A stretch of 64,000 nucleotides of DNA from contig JADLZK010010873.1 in assembly GCA_015847255.1 (NCBI GenBank), positions 62,001 to 126,000 of the forward strand. Direction: 5' to 3'. This DNA is from Hyparrhenia diplandra (Eukaryota > Streptophyta > Magnoliopsida > Poales > Poaceae). Each line of letters starts with the position of its first letter. Positions within the stretch are counted from its first letter, which is position 1. The notes under the pieces were generated by a model, which was not told the DNA's origin, searched no databases, and was given only the letters and a program-made list of their open reading frames with translations. The translations under genes and the position numbers were made by a program. This document shows, piece by piece, positions 35,771-48,375 of this stretch.

Positions 35771-37068
35771 GATCACCACTCATCCAAATATGATCATTAG
35801 AATTGCTCTTACATATTTATTACCACTATAAAGAGAGAACCCTTACAGAATTACTAAAAATGGTGATTTTTGACTGCATGGCGTGCTAGGTCATGATGCC
35901 AGCATGGAGGTGCATTGCGAAAAGACAAAGTTGCCCCTTGCCTTGCTCCTTTCACTACCAGGTGGACCTCACTTGTCGCCTTCATCCCCACTTGTCCCGC
36001 TGATCCTCTTAAGGACTCCACTTGTCAACTTCATCCCACACCTCCAACACCTGGATGAGACTGTTTGAATACTCTAGTTGGGCTAGAGCTAGTTTGGGAG
36101 CTAGAGCTAAAGCTAAAAACTAACTCTAGCTCTAGCCCTTAAGGTGTTTGGATCCATGGGCTAGTTTGACAATAAATGCACCTTTTTTTGGCATAGGAGA
36201 GAGGAAAAACGATTTGTTTCTGTGGTCCCATTAGAACTAGCCCCAATATGCACCCCTTGGATGGGCTAGTGATTTTGGGAGGGCTAGTTGCATTTAGCCC
36301 AATCTAGCCCCTCCCGTTTGGATCCCTTTTAGGGCTAATTGAGCCAAAACTAGCCCAAACTAGTTCTAAAGAGGGATCCAAAGCGGGCCAAACTATCTTG
36401 CCTTCGTCGGTGCGGGAGCATTGTTGTCCACGCCTCCCCGAGGTCATACCCCATCATGTTGCATCCTACGCCTCGGCCGCTCCTAGATGTGCCACCGCCT
36501 CACCCAGGCTCGACCACATTCGCCTCCGTCTGTCGCACGTAGGAGCTCCGCCAGCCATGCTCGACCTCGCCCACTCTTGGCCGCATTGCCCGGCCTTGCT
36601 CGCGCCCGGGCCACATTGCCTGGCCTCGCTTGCATCCGGTCGCGTAGGAGCTCCACCGGCCGCGCCGGGCGCTCTGTCACCAGACCTCACCATTCGGCAC
36701 GTGGGGCCCCCAAGACCGTCGGCGCCGCATGGTCGCGCCGGGGCCACGCCCCCTTTCTAAAAAGGACGTGCTTCCGTACCGCACTTGTCATGTTCGTCTT
36801 TGGAGGTGGGAGACGAAGTTGTTGATGGAGTCCACTTGGCGTGAGAGAGCATACGAACCTGGCTGTCGGAGAGGGAGAGAGAGGAGCAAGGCAAGGGGGG
36901 CAAGCGCCATCATTTATAACGTGCTCCATGTGGCACCATGACTTGGCACGCCAACGTAGGCAAAAGTCTTTGTTTTTTGGTAAATTTGTAAGAGTACTCT
37001 CTTTATAGTGGTATAATAAATATGTAAGAGCAATTCTAAAGATTATATCTAGACGAAAGTGGTGATCC
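35771..37068. mobile_element. Element with terminal inverted repeats of about 145 bp and GC-rich cargo (Pack-MULE-like)
   Basis: The left arm (35771-35915) with GATCACCACT, GAATTGCTCTTACATATTTA, CCACTATAAAGAGAG and GGTCATGATGCC is matched in reverse complement by 36918-37068. Between the arms, 36390-36900 is GC-rich, unlike its surroundings, with a 120-codon plus frame (36398-36760) rich in Pro, Ala and His. This layout is what gene-fragment-carrying Mutator-like elements look like. The expected 9-bp target duplication was not found, and the parent gene is unknown. A MITE is nested at 36141-36388. Confidence 0.55.
36141..36388. mobile_element. hAT-type MITE nested in the TIR element
   Basis: The left end is GTGTTTGGATCCATGGGC and the right end is the reverse complement of GCTTTGGATCCCTCTTTAG. 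The interior repeats GGGCTAG and CTAGCCC. This is the TTTGGATCC-type MITE frequent in rice. A related, more degraded copy lies at 38410-38560. Confidence 0.55.
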
Positions 37069-37079
37069 TTGTATGATGA

Positions 37080-37303
37080 TATCTTTCCCTCCGGGGATGG
37101 TATTAGAAGTCGTTTTTTGACAAGGTTTGGGTCAAACAATCAAGAACTTTTTAAGTTGTTGAGTTTGTAAATGTAAAAATTATATGAGTAGATTTGTCTT
37201 AAAAATACTTCGATAAAAGTATACATATATCACATCTCAAAGTTATGTTTTGGAGACCGTGTCACTGTCCTAAATGACTTCTAATACCATACCAGAGGGA
37301 GTA
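37080..37303. mobile_element. Stowaway-like MITE, 224 bp
   Basis: It is bounded by TA. The left end is TTTCCCTCCGGGGATGG, then TATTAGAAGTCGTTTT. The right end is the reverse complement of CTCCCTCTGGTATGG, then TATTAGAAGTCATTT. The inverted repeats are about 35 bp. Confidence 0.8.
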
Positions 37304-37501
37304 AAAGTGTAAAAGCCCGTCGACCAAGCCAGGTTGGGTAGTGGCACCCAAAAAGAAAGAAAGAAAAAAAAGGGGATAGTCTAGCTGAACAAGCTTGAGA
37401 AGCCCAAAAGCATATGCGCGGTGCTCCCGCTAGAGTATAGACCCAGTCCATCCGCACGCACGCGCGACGCGCCCTCCGGATCTCCGCCTCCGGCGAGCAA
37501 G

Positions 37502-40445
37502 ATGCCACCACCCCCATCCCAACCGCCCGCGTCGTTGACCCCCGCCGGCGGCGGACGGCGACGGTGGAAGCACCGCCTCAGTCCCACAGTCGCACGTGAC
37601 CGCTGCTACACTCGCTCCTTCCGCTCCGCGGGCTCCGCCCGGCGGCCATTCCGCTCCCCGATGGCGCCGTCGTACACCTCTGGCTCCCGCCACCTGCCGC
37701 CGACCACGCCAGGCCCCTACACCCTGTCCTGCTCCTCCACGGCTTCGGCGCACAAGCCACCTGGCAGTGGGCGCCCTTCCTCCGCCCGCTCCTCGCCGCC
37801 GGTCTGGCCCCTATGTCCCGGACCTCATCTTCTTCGGCGCCTCGTCCTCCCCGCCGCAGACCGCTCGCCGGTCTACCAGGCTTCCTGCGTCGCCGCCGCT
37901 ATGGCTGCGCTCCCTGGCGCCCCGCAGCGGTACTCCGTCGTCGGGGTCAGTTACGGTGGCTTCGTAGCATATCACCTCGCCCACGCTTTCCCAGCAGCGG
38001 TGGAGCGGCTTGTACTCGTCGCGGCCGGTGTTTGCCTCGAGGAGGCCGACCTGGACAAGGGGCTCTTCGCCGTTGAGGATATCACCGAGGCTGCAAGTCT
38101 GTTGCTGCCCCAGCGGCCGGAGGATCTCCGGAGGTTGGTGGGGCTCACCTTCTGCCGCCCTCCACGGTTCATGCCGTCCTGCTTCATCAGGGATTACATC
38201 AGGGTAGGTAAATGCAGGGACTTGCCAACTAATTCACCTGCAATTCTTGGCCAGGATGTTTCGTGGTTGATAATGAATGACTAATTGTTGTGTACTGTAG
38301 TATTTAGGGTTGGTGGTTCAGTGCTAAAGGCAAAAGCCACGGATTTGATCCACAAATTTGCTACCTGTATTAATCCATTCTTGCATTGGAGGTGTTGTTA
38401 GTCTGAAGCCTCTTTGGATCGGCTAGTACTGTGTATGTTTGGATCTAGGCTAAAAGCTGCATAAATCTTTAGCAGTGAACTACTAGCCCTTGTTAGTTAA
38501 TTGTACTTGGCTAATGAAAAGTTAGCCCAAACCATTAGCCCTCATGTTTGGATGGACTAGAACTATTTTTAGCACTGGAAGGGGAGCTGGACCATGTGAA
38601 CTTGCGTTCATGGAGAGGAAATTCAGCCATATCATTAATCCAATTTTTTGAATCATCCCACTTTATTTACCCTAAACAATTACAAGCATTCACCATTACA
38701 AGTTCAAGCGTATTCTATGCATGCTTGCCATTGCAACTTGATATTTATGTGCTCAAAAACAGTATATGCCTATTTTATATTAGAACATCACTACAATATC
38801 CATCCTTTTTTTGTGTTTTATGGAATCAGCATTGCATCTAGTCTACTGTTGTTACAAAGTTAATGATGTCAGATTTTGTGATTAATTACATTCATACCAT
38901 TATAGATTTCATATTTTTGAAATAATCCACTATAGTTTGTGATATTGTAACCAGAGCAAGTTCATGTCAACAATAATATATCTGCACACGTCTTATATTC
39001 TCATCCCTCGGATCCACTTTGCGTGGCCTATATGAGGTGGGAATTCCTTGTGCCCTTTGTTCAGTTTTTAATTTGACCATATCCAATTGGGCCTAAGCCA
39101 GCTCAAGAGAGGTGAGTAGGTTCACACATCTCAGGCCAGTTAGATTGGCTCCAAAAACAAGAAGTTAGATTGGATCCAAGGATGCTATGCCCATGTATCT
39201 AATATTTCCTCTTGTAAACATGTCATTATAAATTTATCGGATTTGGACGTATGCCTTCACAAAACTCATGATATTGTAACCATGGCATCAAATTTTCTTG
39301 GATTTGAAAATATGCTAGTACATATATCATGGTGTTTGTACCTGTGTTCATTTCCTTATGGCATATTTCCAATTTCACAGATAGTAGTGTCATTTTTCAA
39401 AACTGAAAATTTTACAATGGCATGAGTCTAATTAACCTAAAATTTCCAAAATTATGGATTGTAATATACTTTTTGCGTGGAGAAAGTAATATTTGAATTC
39501 AATCAACCGAACTGTGTCGGTATGAACAGCTTGAGGGAAAATTGGGTAGATTTGTACATTTTCTCACGTGCTATTGACATAGTAAGTGGTTGCTCAATTT
39601 TGTTAAATGCACACAAGATTTACTCAACATTTGCTTTGTGTTGTGTTGTATTGCAGGTTATGTGCACTGAAAATGTAAAAGAGAAGACCGAAGTTGTTGT
39701 ATGCATTGATCAATGGTAGGAAGCTTTCAGACCTTCCTAAAATTGACCAGGTAATGATTTGCATTTGCATAAGCACTTGACCTTGATGAGACCATACTAG
39801 ATCTCCAGCCAAAGCTTCTGCTTTTTTTTACAGTTAAAGAATATAATTTTAGCATATTTCATTGATTTGTCAGCAAACCTTGATAATTTGGGGAGAGCAA
39901 GACCGGTCTTTCCATTGGAACTTGGACTACGGCTGAAAAGGTTTGTCTATTTATATGTGTCATCAAATTCAAGTCTTTATTGTAATTGTTAAGGTTTGCT
40001 CTGTTCAGAAGGAAAACAAAACAAATCTTTTAAGCTTTTGGATAAACAATCTCAGGCATCTGGGAGATACTTCGAACTAGTGATTGTCAAGAATGCTGGT
40101 CATGCCATAAACCGTGAAAAGCCAGCAGAACTTTGCAGACTAATAAAGAACTACATCGCTGATCCCTCAGTCAAATATCGAGATGGCCATAAGGTACACA
40201 ACTGAATGGTATATCATGAGATTCTTGAAACCCTTTAGCAGGAAGAGTTGCGCTGCTTGTGTGAGTTTTTTTTTTTTAAAGAAAAGAAACCCATATACCA
40301 TATTTTTTGAGGCAATATATCACATTATTTTTACTTCACTTGTGACAAACTTTGCTTCCCTTTGCAGGGATCTTGGAAGAATGCGATAAAGAGGTTTCTT
40401 GGGTCGAGCCTGAGAAAGGTGGACTCTTCTCGACCGCTGCTATAA
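37502..40445 (+). CDS. Alpha/beta hydrolase family protein, five exons, frames broken by one-base indels
   Basis: The product belongs to the plant alpha/beta hydrolase-fold family (soluble esterase/lipase-like; substrate unknown). The catalytic triad is visible: GVSYGG nucleophile elbow at about 37943-37960, acid in WGEQD (Asp codon 39901-39903), and His in NAGHAI (40101-40103). The oxyanion segment LLHGFGAQATW precedes. Exons are about 37502-38203, 39657-39750, 39874-39940, 40056-40193 and 40368-40445, all with GT/AG borders. The last exon ends SSRPLL and stop. No single frame reads through. One-base shifts are needed near 37631, 37810, 37855, 39692, 39905 and 40070, several of them at short C/G runs. 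The N-terminal start (MPPPPSQPP) is tentative. Because sequence between shifts matches the family perfectly, consensus error is as likely as gene death. Confidence 0.85.
38400..38565. mobile_element. Degraded hAT-type MITE in intron 1 of the hydrolase gene
   Basis: TTTGGATCGGCTAG and GTTTGGATCTAGGCTA on the left, and CCATTAGCCCTCATGTTTGG on the right, resemble the MITE at 36141-36388. The intron is 1.45 kb long and otherwise has no feature. Confidence 0.45.
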
Positions 40446-40778
40446 CAATTGACGTACATATATTGACTTTTATTTGCAACAGATTAGTTATCTGATTGTG
40501 GCAAGCAATTGGCAATGAGTAATTTCTGCCCTGTTCACTTGACTTATCAGCCATCGTTTAGTTTTTTTTCTCTCACAGCAAAGACTTATCAGCTGCAGAA
40601 ACCGTCAGCCTTTATACGACCAAGATGAGTTACATTGTACAAAAACAGCTTATATGTAGCTTTATCGATTTGGCCTGGCCTATTATGGGGCTTATTGTAT
40701 CCGGCCCAATCTACTGATATGACTGATTTCATTCTGTTCGTTTGCACTGCGCAAAGCAAAAGACTAGACATTGGATTG

Positions 40779-40917
40779 TTGTATAATTTTGATTTACAAA
40801 AGTAGAGATTTGGAGACGCTGGAGGTTGATTGGTTTTAGCTATTGCCTTGTATAATTTTGATTTACAAAAGTAGAGATTTGGAGACGCTGGTGGTTGATT
40901 GGTTTTAGCTATTGGCC
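40779..40917. repeat. Perfect-like tandem duplication, 2 x 69 bp
   Basis: TTGTATAATTTTGATTTACA begins two adjacent copies at 40779 and 40848. They differ at one base in the middle (GGAGGTTG against GGTGGTTG), so the duplication is recent. It lies downstream of the hydrolase gene. Confidence 0.95.
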
Positions 40918-42509
40918 TTTACCATTGTCGTTAGAAGTCAACAGGTTTCGTAAACTATGTTCCAATGCATTCCCAACCTATTTATGGTGATTCTTAACCG
41001 CTGGCCAATACACTGCCCAGTCAGCTTATAAGAGTTTTATCAGGGTCCAGTTGACCAGTTTACCGTGACTCTTATTCGGAAATCTTGGGCTCCTGTGTTG
41101 CTCATGACTTGCACGGTGAGGCTCTCCATCTAGAGCTAGCGCTCTAGTCTATCATGTCTACTATGCTATCAGACAAAGACAATGGAAACTGTCAATCGCT
41201 CGCTTCCTCCTGTTTTCTTGGTTCCATCTGTTCCAAAAAGTTGTGCTTCAAACTCTCTGCCCATAGCTTGAATATGTTTCCTTTACAGACTGATGAAAGA
41301 GAGGGGCTTTTGGATCAGGGTGTGGTGTCTGCTGTGGGTGTGTTGCTGGGATTCATATACCCGTACTACCTTGATTTGGGACCTCTGATCCTGAAGCACG
41401 AATAATGACTACTCGAACATTCAGAAGCCGATCGAAGGGAATAAACCTAATTTTTGGACATAGCCGCCGAGGACGTACAGAAGCTATAAGCTACAAGCCA
41501 GAAGCCAAGAATCACGTACTACCAAGAAGTAATTGCACTCACGGCAGGTGGAAAGTTGGTCTATATAAGCATTCTGTATGCATCCACAACAATAAACAAT
41601 TTGATAATAATACTTTTATCAAATTGATGTGCTTTGGAGCAAGCAGGTGGTATTTAGCCCGGCTTAGTGATTTCATCTTCGTCCATATGAGCTGAACTTG
41701 CACCTTAATCCCACAAACAAATTGTCAACCTCACCAGAATATAATATCTTTGTGTTCACTTAAACCCTGGACCAGATGAACCTAGCTGGCTGATAATACG
41801 CTTGTATATATGAAAGAATGTTTTGTTCATGATCGATTGACATCATGTCACTGACATGAGTACCTAATCCAGTCGCAATTTCCCACGTCTTTAGAGACAA
41901 TGAAAAGGCGACGCACTGTATCATACAAGTTTGTCACGATTAATTATATATAGGTCAACCTAATCATTAGATGGCCGCTGTAATAAATTAATAATATGGA
42001 TATATACGCTGGCTGAATGCATATGTTTCTCCACACATGAAGTGATGATAATCACATCTTTATAAAATGATGAAGCATGTACGAAGGCATCAACCGAGGA
42101 CAAGAAAAAGAAAACAAAGATTACACTACTGAGGAATCTATTTTTAGTTACGCGTAAAATCGATTTTTAGAGATGGAGCTGCCTTGGTTTCTAGATGTCG
42201 GCATATTTCTAACCACCTTTAAAAGTCAATTTCAGAAAATAATATAATAAATAGCAAAAAATACTTTTAAACTCTAAAATATGTGGGCCCACTCAAATTT
42301 GAGCACTTACTTGAGTACATGACACATTCTTTTTTGTATTTACTTTTTAGCAAATCTTGCAATGAATGAGGGAGTCGCTATATCTCTTTCACAAGTTAAA
42401 AAAATAACCAACATTTTTTTGTAATGTGGTAAACTCTTGGATCATCATCTAAAGGTGGGATCTATTATCAAGACTATACGCGCATAAAGTGTTAGCTAGT
42501 AGACGGATT
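40918..42509. other. Intergenic DNA, no gene recognised
   Basis: Short frames only (for example 41154-41405 and 41405-41695, adjacent by one codon), with no known domain and no conserved signal. CACTACTGAGGAATC at 42125 could be a transposon end, but no partner was found. Confidence 0.4.
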
Positions 42510-42735
42510 GAACAATTTTACCACAAGTGACAAGAGACAATTAACAATTTTTGTATGGAAAAACAAAGACAAAAGAGGATGGTGTCCTAGCACAAATGAC
42601 AAGATACAAATTTGAACAATTTTACCACGTGCAAACAAGAGACAATAAACATTTTTTTCTATGAAAAAACAAGAACAAAAAGAGGTGTTGTCCTAAAGAC
42701 AAAGCATAAGATCTGATTTGAACAATTTTACCATA
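42510..42735. repeat. Imperfect tandem repeat, period about 105 bp
   Basis: TGAACAATTTTACCACAAG...CAAGAGACAATTAACA recurs at about 42509, 42612 and 42717, with AAAAACAA.GACAAAAAGAGG between. Related text (CACAAGAGACAATTTTT, GGACAAATAAGA) occurs at 56700-57600, so this is a dispersed repeat family. Confidence 0.7.
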
Positions 42736-43347
42736 AGCAAGACGACGCATCTTGGCACACATAGCATACGTCCCAAGATAGAGTTGACAAATTTCTTTCA
42801 ACAGAGATATATGAATGAAAGGCGAATGAATATATGTTTTTTCATCAGATTTCGTACAGTTAGTAGACACGTGTTCAAGCTCAAAAAAAGTAGACACGTG
42901 TTCTTCTTATTCATTCATGAACACACGAATCATGACTTCCGGATCATATATGGAACAACAAGAGACACAACAAAGATTTTTATAGATCTGCCCATATATG
43001 AAGTTTTAACCATGAAAACACCAACCACCACTAGAATGGAATTTGGTCAGGAGCTGTCCGGTCTTGCTAGGCGGTGCACGCAAACAAGCGGAGCGTGCCG
43101 TACAACCGGCCGGTATACGGCGTGTAAGGAACTGTCCACGTCCGCGATGGACCACGACGGCGACGGCCATCTGCGTAGTACATGCATAATGCACCCCTGC
43201 GGACCCGCCTGTCACCGTCACGCAGCTAAGCCTGGCCGGCCCCGGCCCCACCCCCCACTCCGTGGCTGTATTATCGTCCTGGGTTGGTACCAAAATCGTC
43301 CTGATCTGTAACCAGCCACTTTTTTTATTATTTAATCTATTCATTTG
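42736..43347. other. Spacer with GC-rich patch, no gene recognised
   Basis: The frame 42718-43311 (197 codons) crosses the tandem repeat, AT-rich DNA and a GC-rich patch and has no domain, so it is probably chance. AGTAGACACGTGTTC is repeated at 42860-42905. Confidence 0.35.
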
Positions 43348-43598
43348 TACTCCCTCAGTCCCCACTGACTTTTTTCACCCTGGATTCCGCGCCATCTTAT
43401 TCAATTCTTCGCCTTATTCAAAAATTTTTGCACAAATATAATTTATTTTGTTACGACTTATTTTATCAATGAAAATACTTGAATATTGATTAATTTATTT
43501 TATGATTTGTATAAATATTTTGAATAAGACGGATGGGTCAAAAACATGAAGTTCAAAAGTTAAAAACGGCATTTAACTTCATGGGACGGAGGGAGTAG
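43348..43598. mobile_element. Stowaway MITE, 251 bp, with TA target site
   Basis: The left end is TACTCCCTCAGTCCCCACTG. The right end is the reverse complement of TACTCCCTCCGTCCCATGAAG. The AT-rich interior has paired arms (TTATTCAAAATATTT-like). This is the canonical Tc1/mariner-type grass MITE. Confidence 0.88.
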
Positions 43599-44213
43599 AG
43601 GCTAAATTTTCACCATGTATCATCGGCTGATTGATTGCTGAAAGCATCTTCCTGTCGAGTCTCAGTCCAGCTCTTTATCTCACTGATTGGCCTTAGTATC
43701 TTTTCTGGTTTTTCCACGGGAATAATTTGTGTGGTTGTATGTGTTGAGAGGCAATGAGTACATATCGCGACCACGGCAGAACAAAGCTGTTATGGAATAT
43801 GCGATGAGATTAGTTTCCGTTTCCGAGAAGTTAAAAGAATACTAACTTTGTCCATAAATTAAAAAAAAAAACTAACAAGATTTTTATCCTTCCTTAAATA
43901 GTTTTATTATAAAATGTATATTTCATAATTATTTAGTGATACTTATTTGCATCACAAATATTAGTAAAATTTTAATATATAATGCCACTGGAAATAAGTT
44001 TTAAAAATATATACAGTAATTTGTGTCGAAAGACAAACCAAGTAATATATACTTGAGTTTGTGAAAATAGTCCAAAAACCACATTATCTCAATCCACAAC
44101 AATACTAACCAAAAATATGATCTAAATATACAAAAGCGAAGCGATTCGGATAGCATTTATCTATTTTATTATCATTGAGGCAACAAATTAGGAGTTTATG
44201 TTGTTTAGCGAGG
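43599..44213. other. AT-rich spacer, no feature seen
   Basis: No coding or RNA signal. The segment 43840-44050 is very AT-rich. Confidence 0.4.
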
Positions 44214-45524
44214 TACTCCCTCCTGTTGAGTTTATAATGCATTTTATTTATGGAGTCCAACTTTGTATTGAGGGCTAAATTGATTATAAATATATTATCT
44301 AATAATAAATTCCACAACTTTCTAAAATTTACATACAAGTCTATTTCAAATTCATTAGGTGGAAGATGGAAATGGATACCACATATCATTCTCTACTCTC
44401 CAACTTAATTAACGTTATAGAAGTTATATAGCCAGTCTTAAATATGTGTCTAAACTTTAATTTATTACAAATGAATTCAATTCGAAGATCCAAACGGGCG
44501 GTGTAATTCAAATTGGCAAGCAGCAACAATCAATTTTAGCGCAAATTGCTTGAAGGGGCAGCGCACCCTTTTGATTTTGACACGTGTAGTTTCTTTCCTT
44601 AGTTTCTAGATAACCAGTCCCTTTATTTCTGCATTTTTTAATAGTTATTCCAATGCCCCTTTCCCGTTACTTCCATGAATGAAACTTTAGTTTTTAATTG
44701 AAAAGCTATATATTACAGAGGAAAATTATTCCATATTAGACTATGTCTTAAAACTGGATCACAGACAGAGTGATGGTTATAGTAAGTTAACTTTTACACA
44801 ATCCTCCGATTGTCTTGTGAATCATTCCATTCTACGTAGATAATACGCAAAAGCTGTGCTAGAAAATGTTTGAGGTGATGGACGAGGAAAAGGCAGTGCA
44901 AGATGACCATCGAGACTAACAAAGCATAACATTTGAAATTGGAACTCTCTCGAAACAGTCAAACCATAAGACAAATTTACCAAATCGCAACTCTCGCTCG
45001 TTCACAATCTGAGCAACTCTAATACTTCTGTGACGTTGTACGGTGTCCAGCATAGAGCTGAGTGACCACGTCGCAGTCGAACAAAATGAATGAATGGCAA
45101 ATAAATTGGTTTGGTGTTCCATGTGTTTTTCACAAAAAATAAAAACAACGACATAATTGCGACACGTGTTGCACGTCTCCCACAGCCAGCCATGTGTACA
45201 GCTGTGCTTTGTACGCATCATCTTTGGATCCCGCGCTGATGCTGCTCGTAATTGTGTGGTACGGAATTTCTAGGCACAAATAAATTAATTTCTAGAATTT
45301 TCTTAAGTCAAAAAATTTTATATTTTACTAAATTTACAGAAAATAATATAAATATTTCAGATATTAAATAAGTATATTATAAACAAATATTTTATGTGAT
45401 GGTAAATCTAATGATACTAATTTGATATCATAAATCTTGGCGTCCTCTTTCATAAATTTGGTGAAATTTAGAAATATTTTATTTAAGACAAGTTTAGGAT
45501 TTTTTATTAGGGAATGGAGGGAGT
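44214..45524. mobile_element. Segment bounded by two Stowaway-type termini
   Basis: TACTCCCTCCTGTTGAG begins at 44214, and GGAATGGAGGGAGTA ends at 45524. Beyond the shared TACTCCCTCC the inner sequences do not pair, so these are probably two partial MITEs and not a single 1.3-kb element. The DNA between has no gene. Confidence 0.4.
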
Positions 45525-45533
45525 ACGCTTTAG

Positions 45534-45660
45534 AGCGGCCATAGTGCAAGCGGTAGTTACCGTATGTGACCGGAAGGTCAAAGGTTCGAGCCTCAGCCTC
45601 CGCACATTTACAGCATGCGGGTAAGGGCGACACTAATCACCAAACCCCCACCCCCACCCC
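45534..45660 (+). mobile_element. tRNA-derived SINE head
   Basis: GCGGCCATAGTGCAAGCGG (A-box-like) and GGTTCGAGCC (B box) are spaced as in a tRNA, followed by CAGCATGCGGGTAAGGGCG, which resembles the body of grass Au-type SINEs. The 5' and 3' ends do not pair as an acceptor stem, so it is not annotated as a tRNA gene. Confidence 0.6.
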
Positions 45661-46055
45661 GACCCGTGGCAAGTATAAAAGTCTACGGCACTAGGTACAC
45701 CCTTTATGGATGGAGTACCCTCTATAGGGATGTAATGGGGTATAGTGAATTTTCTAAGGCTATGAGGGACATAGATGCTAGTAATTGTTTAATACTATAT
45801 CCCTTTTATTGGTCTGCATCTCTCCAATCTCATTCCATCATTCCATGCAACCATTCCTTCCCCTCCTCTTGGCCATCGTCGGTTGCGCTTCATCCGGTTA
45901 TACTTACCGCCTCTAGCCAACACACTAAGTCGCTCTACCTCATTTTGCATTAGCGGTGTCACTTTTGGCGCTCTGCGCTCATCCCCAATGGTGGTCACTT
46001 TGCACCGGCAACAAAGCCATGGCCCTCCTCCACTATGGTGACCAAGCTGAACATC

Positions 46056-46627
46056 TGTCGGGTTCCGGCTAGATTGGGCCGGAGCCGACACGTGAATTGG
46101 GGAAGATTGGATGGAGAGGGAGGAGGAGGGGGACGGCGCGGCGCGCGGGCTTGCGACGGTGACGGGCGGTGGGGGGGCGCGTAGGGGGCGGTGTGTGGTG
46201 GGAGGCGGCGGGCGGGGCAGCATGGGAAGCGAGGGAGGAGGGGGGGAGATTGGGATAAATTTTCTTTATTTGCTTGTTGCCCTGAAAGATTACAGGACCC
46301 TTTACTTTATATAGCGGCTATTGGGACTTGTATCTCAAGCAATCTCTCTAAAGGTTTCCTTATAGATTGGAATACCTTTTACAAGCATGTCCTATTTATT
46401 TATTTCCTAATAAGGGTCTCCCTTATAGATGAGATAGCCCCTTGCACACCAAAAACACCTAAAGATAATCCTAGATATTTTCCTCCTTTATCTCGAATTA
46501 GTTGCGAAGAATCCGCGGAAGGGAGGGGACGACGGCGTGGGCGGCCACAGCCCTGGGGGGCGGCGCCCGGCGCCTTGGGCCATGTCGGGCCCTGTCCTCC
46601 CCGGGCCCTATTTCCCGGGTCGTGACA
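46056..46627 (-). mobile_element. Solo LTR (family 2), 572 bp, with ACATC target duplication
   Basis: On the plus strand it starts TGTCGGGTTCCGGC and ends GGTCGTGACA. ACATC lies directly outside both ends (46051-46055 and 46628-46632). It shares AGATTGGGCC, GGTTTCCTTATAGAT and GGAATACCT with the LTRs at 15189 and 18195, but is diverged. The GC-rich first third gives chance frames. No internal element sequence is attached. Confidence 0.85.
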
Positions 46628-46632
46628 ACATC

Positions 46633-48234
46633 GCATGGGGGAGTCAATGTCCATGTGTTGCTAGTGTCTCATCATGCCTTGACCTAATAGCACCAAGGGT
46701 CGAGCCCCACCATCCCATGCCTAGGGATTCCCGCCACCTCCACCGGTGAGGATCCTCCTCGCCGACACCAAATACCAAGCACTACTTTGCACTAGGAGAC
46801 AAGCCCGGGTCCAACCACCTCGCGGGGCATACGCCAAATGATCGAAGTCTCCCCGCCTCCGTCAATCTTGTCCTACAATTAGAGTAGGCACGTGAGAAAA
46901 CATAGTGTGAAACGTTTTTAGTGATTTTATTGACCATTATTTTCATTATTTTGAAATTTAATATATATATATACGTAAAGCCTAACACATATGTGTGTCT
47001 TTGTACTCTCTCCAGCTCTGAAAATAATAACTATTCTAGTATAATACCAATTCAAATTTTGACCACATCTATAAAAAATTATAGATACCAAATAAGTGTC
47101 ACTAGAGAGAGGACACAACTATTCAAAATGCACTCATTGTAATATTCAACACAATAGTAAATCTCAACTCCCAGACACACAACCATGAAAATCCATCCCA
47201 AAACCAATATGATTAAAAAAAAAGAAAGAAACCAAATTCCCTATAGTGTGGAGCCTTTTTTTTTTCAAATCGCTTTTTACAACATTAAAGGGCTAGATGC
47301 ACTTTCAACAACACTATTCAATATGCACACATTGTCAACTCAATAGTAAATATTAGCTCCCAAACACACAACCATGAAAATCCATCCCACAACCAATATG
47401 ATTTTTTTTTAAAAAAAAAAGAAACCAAAATCCCTATAGTATATATAGGAGTTTTTTAAAAAAAAGTTTACCATAGCAGTGTAGGTATTATTATGACATG
47501 ATAAAAACTAATATTTGCTTACTTTGTAAGCTACAAACTAATTGAACGATCAAAAGGCAGTATCTTATACTCAATCCAAGATTACGAGTGTGTGGTTCCG
47601 GAGGAGGCAGTGGGCCTACCCTGCTCACATATTCACATGAGATGGTGATTGAGTTGGCATCTAATTCCCCATGTTAGTGATAGGTTGAAGCACACCCTGG
47701 TAGTATGATTCCTAAAATTTCTCCATGGTAGTGCCAACCCCAAATCACTTGGCATATTATTTTTCTATCTGTACTCTCGCTCAGCCCCAAACCTTTTTAA
47801 TGGCCTACATACTTCATTTCCAAGGTTTGTCCTCGAACTCCAAAACCGAATGAAATGTGCGTTGCCTCGCTTGCTTCAGCGGAGGACTCATTTGGAGCCA
47901 TTTTACGCTAATCTGGGTAACATAAAATAGCTCCACCGATGCAGCCACTAAAAATGTGCTCTCGCTAAGCTTTGGGGCGAGAAGGAGCCAAAAATAGTGG
48001 TTTCTTACGGCTTCACCTCATCCTATATGACGTTATGTGAAAACTTATTTTAATAAACTATATATGTGGAGTTATTTTGCCAACGATTTACGGAAACGAC
48101 TCTAACTCCACGAATATAGTTACTCATGGAGCCAAAGCCTAAAAAACGGCTTCACCGGTGAAGTGGAGACGTGCCGACAAAAACCACTTGATTATAGACA
48201 TCTATTATTATGGTCTACTGTATTAACTATTAAT
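46633..48234. other. Intergenic DNA with a 125-bp direct duplication
   Basis: CACACAACCATGAAAATCCA with flanks recurs at 47133-47254 and 47314-47440 (period about 185 bp). The stretch 47900-48180 repeats GGAGCCA and CACCGGTGAAG-like words and may be a degraded MITE. No gene was recognised. Confidence 0.45.
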
Positions 48235-48375
48235 AGGTTCCATGGTGTTTTAGCTACCTGGTAACGAATACTTAGTTGTATTAACTAACTTTTTTTGTTT
48301 TATATTGATAGGTTTGACAGTGTTTTAGCTACCTGAATACTTTAGTTATATTAACTGCCTTTTGTTTTATTATAT
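48235..48375. repeat. Tandem repeat, two units of about 72 bp
   Basis: GTGTTTTAGCTACCTG, then ATACTTTAGTT.TATTAACT, occurs at about 48246 and 48318. Confidence 0.75.

Noticed and set aside
42125..42140. CACTACTGAGGAATC as a CACTA terminus
   Set aside because: There is no subterminal repeat set and no partner end nearby.
42718..43311. 197-codon plus frame
   Set aside because: It crosses a tandem repeat, AT-rich DNA and a GC-rich patch with no domain, promoter or splice signal.
44214..45524. One 1.3-kb mariner-like element
   Set aside because: The two ends share only the generic TACTCCCTCC, and the inner arms do not pair, so two separate partial MITEs are more likely.
45534..45604. A tRNA gene (A and B boxes present)
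   Set aside because: The acceptor stem does not pair, and the text runs on into a SINE-like body. A SINE head is more economical.
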